From positions 1 to 64,000 of the forward strand of contig JAKBRJ010000002.1 in NCBI GenBank assembly GCA_021834785.1: a DNA stretch of 64,000 nucleotides. Direction: 5' to 3'. Position numbers and translations under genes: made by a program. Position 1 is the first letter of the stretch. The number at the start of each line of letters is the position of its first letter. Shown here piece by piece: positions 63,946 to 64,000 of this stretch. A model generated the notes under the pieces. The model was not told where the DNA came from. It saw only the letters and a list, made by a program, of their open reading frames with translations, and made no database searches. The DNA is from Microcaldota archaeon. Lineage in GTDB: Archaea > Micrarchaeota > Micrarchaeia > Micrarchaeales > Micrarchaeaceae.

Positions 63946-64000
63946 ATGGGAAATGCGAAGGCTTTCGCCTACAAAGGTAAAAAATACCAGAAAATCTTTT
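63946..64000 (+). CDS. Partial gene, cut by the window end
   Basis: MGNAKAFAYKGKKYQKIF from ATG 63946 runs off the end. A TATA-like TTTTTAAATA near 63919 fits a leaderless start. Not identifiable. Confidence 0.55.
   Translation, partial: MGNAKAFAYKGKKYQKIF

Noticed and set aside
1..64000. CRISPR array, insertion sequence or replication origin
   Set aside because: No spaced direct repeats, transposase genes or origin-like repeat cluster was found by eye.

Overview
The window is archaeal. It carries a single-lobe TBP relative, SRP54, SecY, a DRG-type GTPase, eL41, Dph6, a geranylgeranyl reductase-like flavoprotein, type 2 IPP isomerase, an archaeal 5S rRNA and tRNAs with bulge-helix-bulge introns. 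TATA boxes lie about 25 nt before many genes. Where a Shine-Dalgarno (SD) site is used it is usually GGTG or GGTA followed by about 5 nt and then the start codon; TTG and GTG starts are common. Compact spacing, many small or orphan proteins and many Ser/Thr/Asn-rich membrane-anchored surface proteins suggest a small-genome DPANN archaeon, possibly of the Micrarchaeota/ARMAN type. That placement is inference; no 16S or 23S gene is present. Layout: 0-3 kb holds a surface protein, a stand-alone 5S rRNA, a duplicated hairpin element, a HemK-like methyltransferase and an adenosine-specific kinase-family protein. 3-7.6 kb is a minus-strand envelope block (beta-helix surface protein, GT39-like glycosyltransferase, two anchored proteins). 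7.6-12 kb holds an orphan protein, a CPA2 antiporter, intron-containing tRNA-Ser and a HerA-like ATPase with a nuclease-like tail. 12-18 kb holds carAB followed by membrane and lipid-head-group genes. 20-25 kb is an ECF-type transporter operon whose double ATPase is fused to a phosphoribosyltransferase and followed by a second phosphoribosyltransferase and an acylphosphatase. 28-35 kb is nuoHIJKLMN, the membrane arm of a complex I-like enzyme plus one ferredoxin subunit, without nuoA-D or nuoEFG nearby. 35-42 kb holds the reductase, the half-TBP, a GT4 glycosyltransferase, a candidate ncRNA, SRP54, a 29-residue Lys-rich protein and DRG GTPase. 42-49.5 kb holds tRNA-Arg with a T-loop intron, TatD, a DUF929 thiol protein with membrane partner, a V4R protein with secY, and eL41. 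49.8-64 kb is mostly housekeeping metabolism (phosphodiesterase, exonuclease III, MFS, tRNA-Val with a 16-nt intron, aminotransferase, Dph6, endonuclease III, IPP isomerase, arginine deiminase, nucleotidyltransferase). Most notable points: (1) the ECF transporter ATPase-phosphoribosyltransferase fusion, which suggests nucleobase uptake coupled to nucleotide salvage; (2) a one-lobe TBP; (3) three tRNA genes, all with introns, two at non-canonical positions; (4) several genes whose SD is followed at the usual spacing not by ATG/GTG/TTG but by AUA or ACG; (5) a duplicated hairpin-plus-tail element next to the 5S gene.
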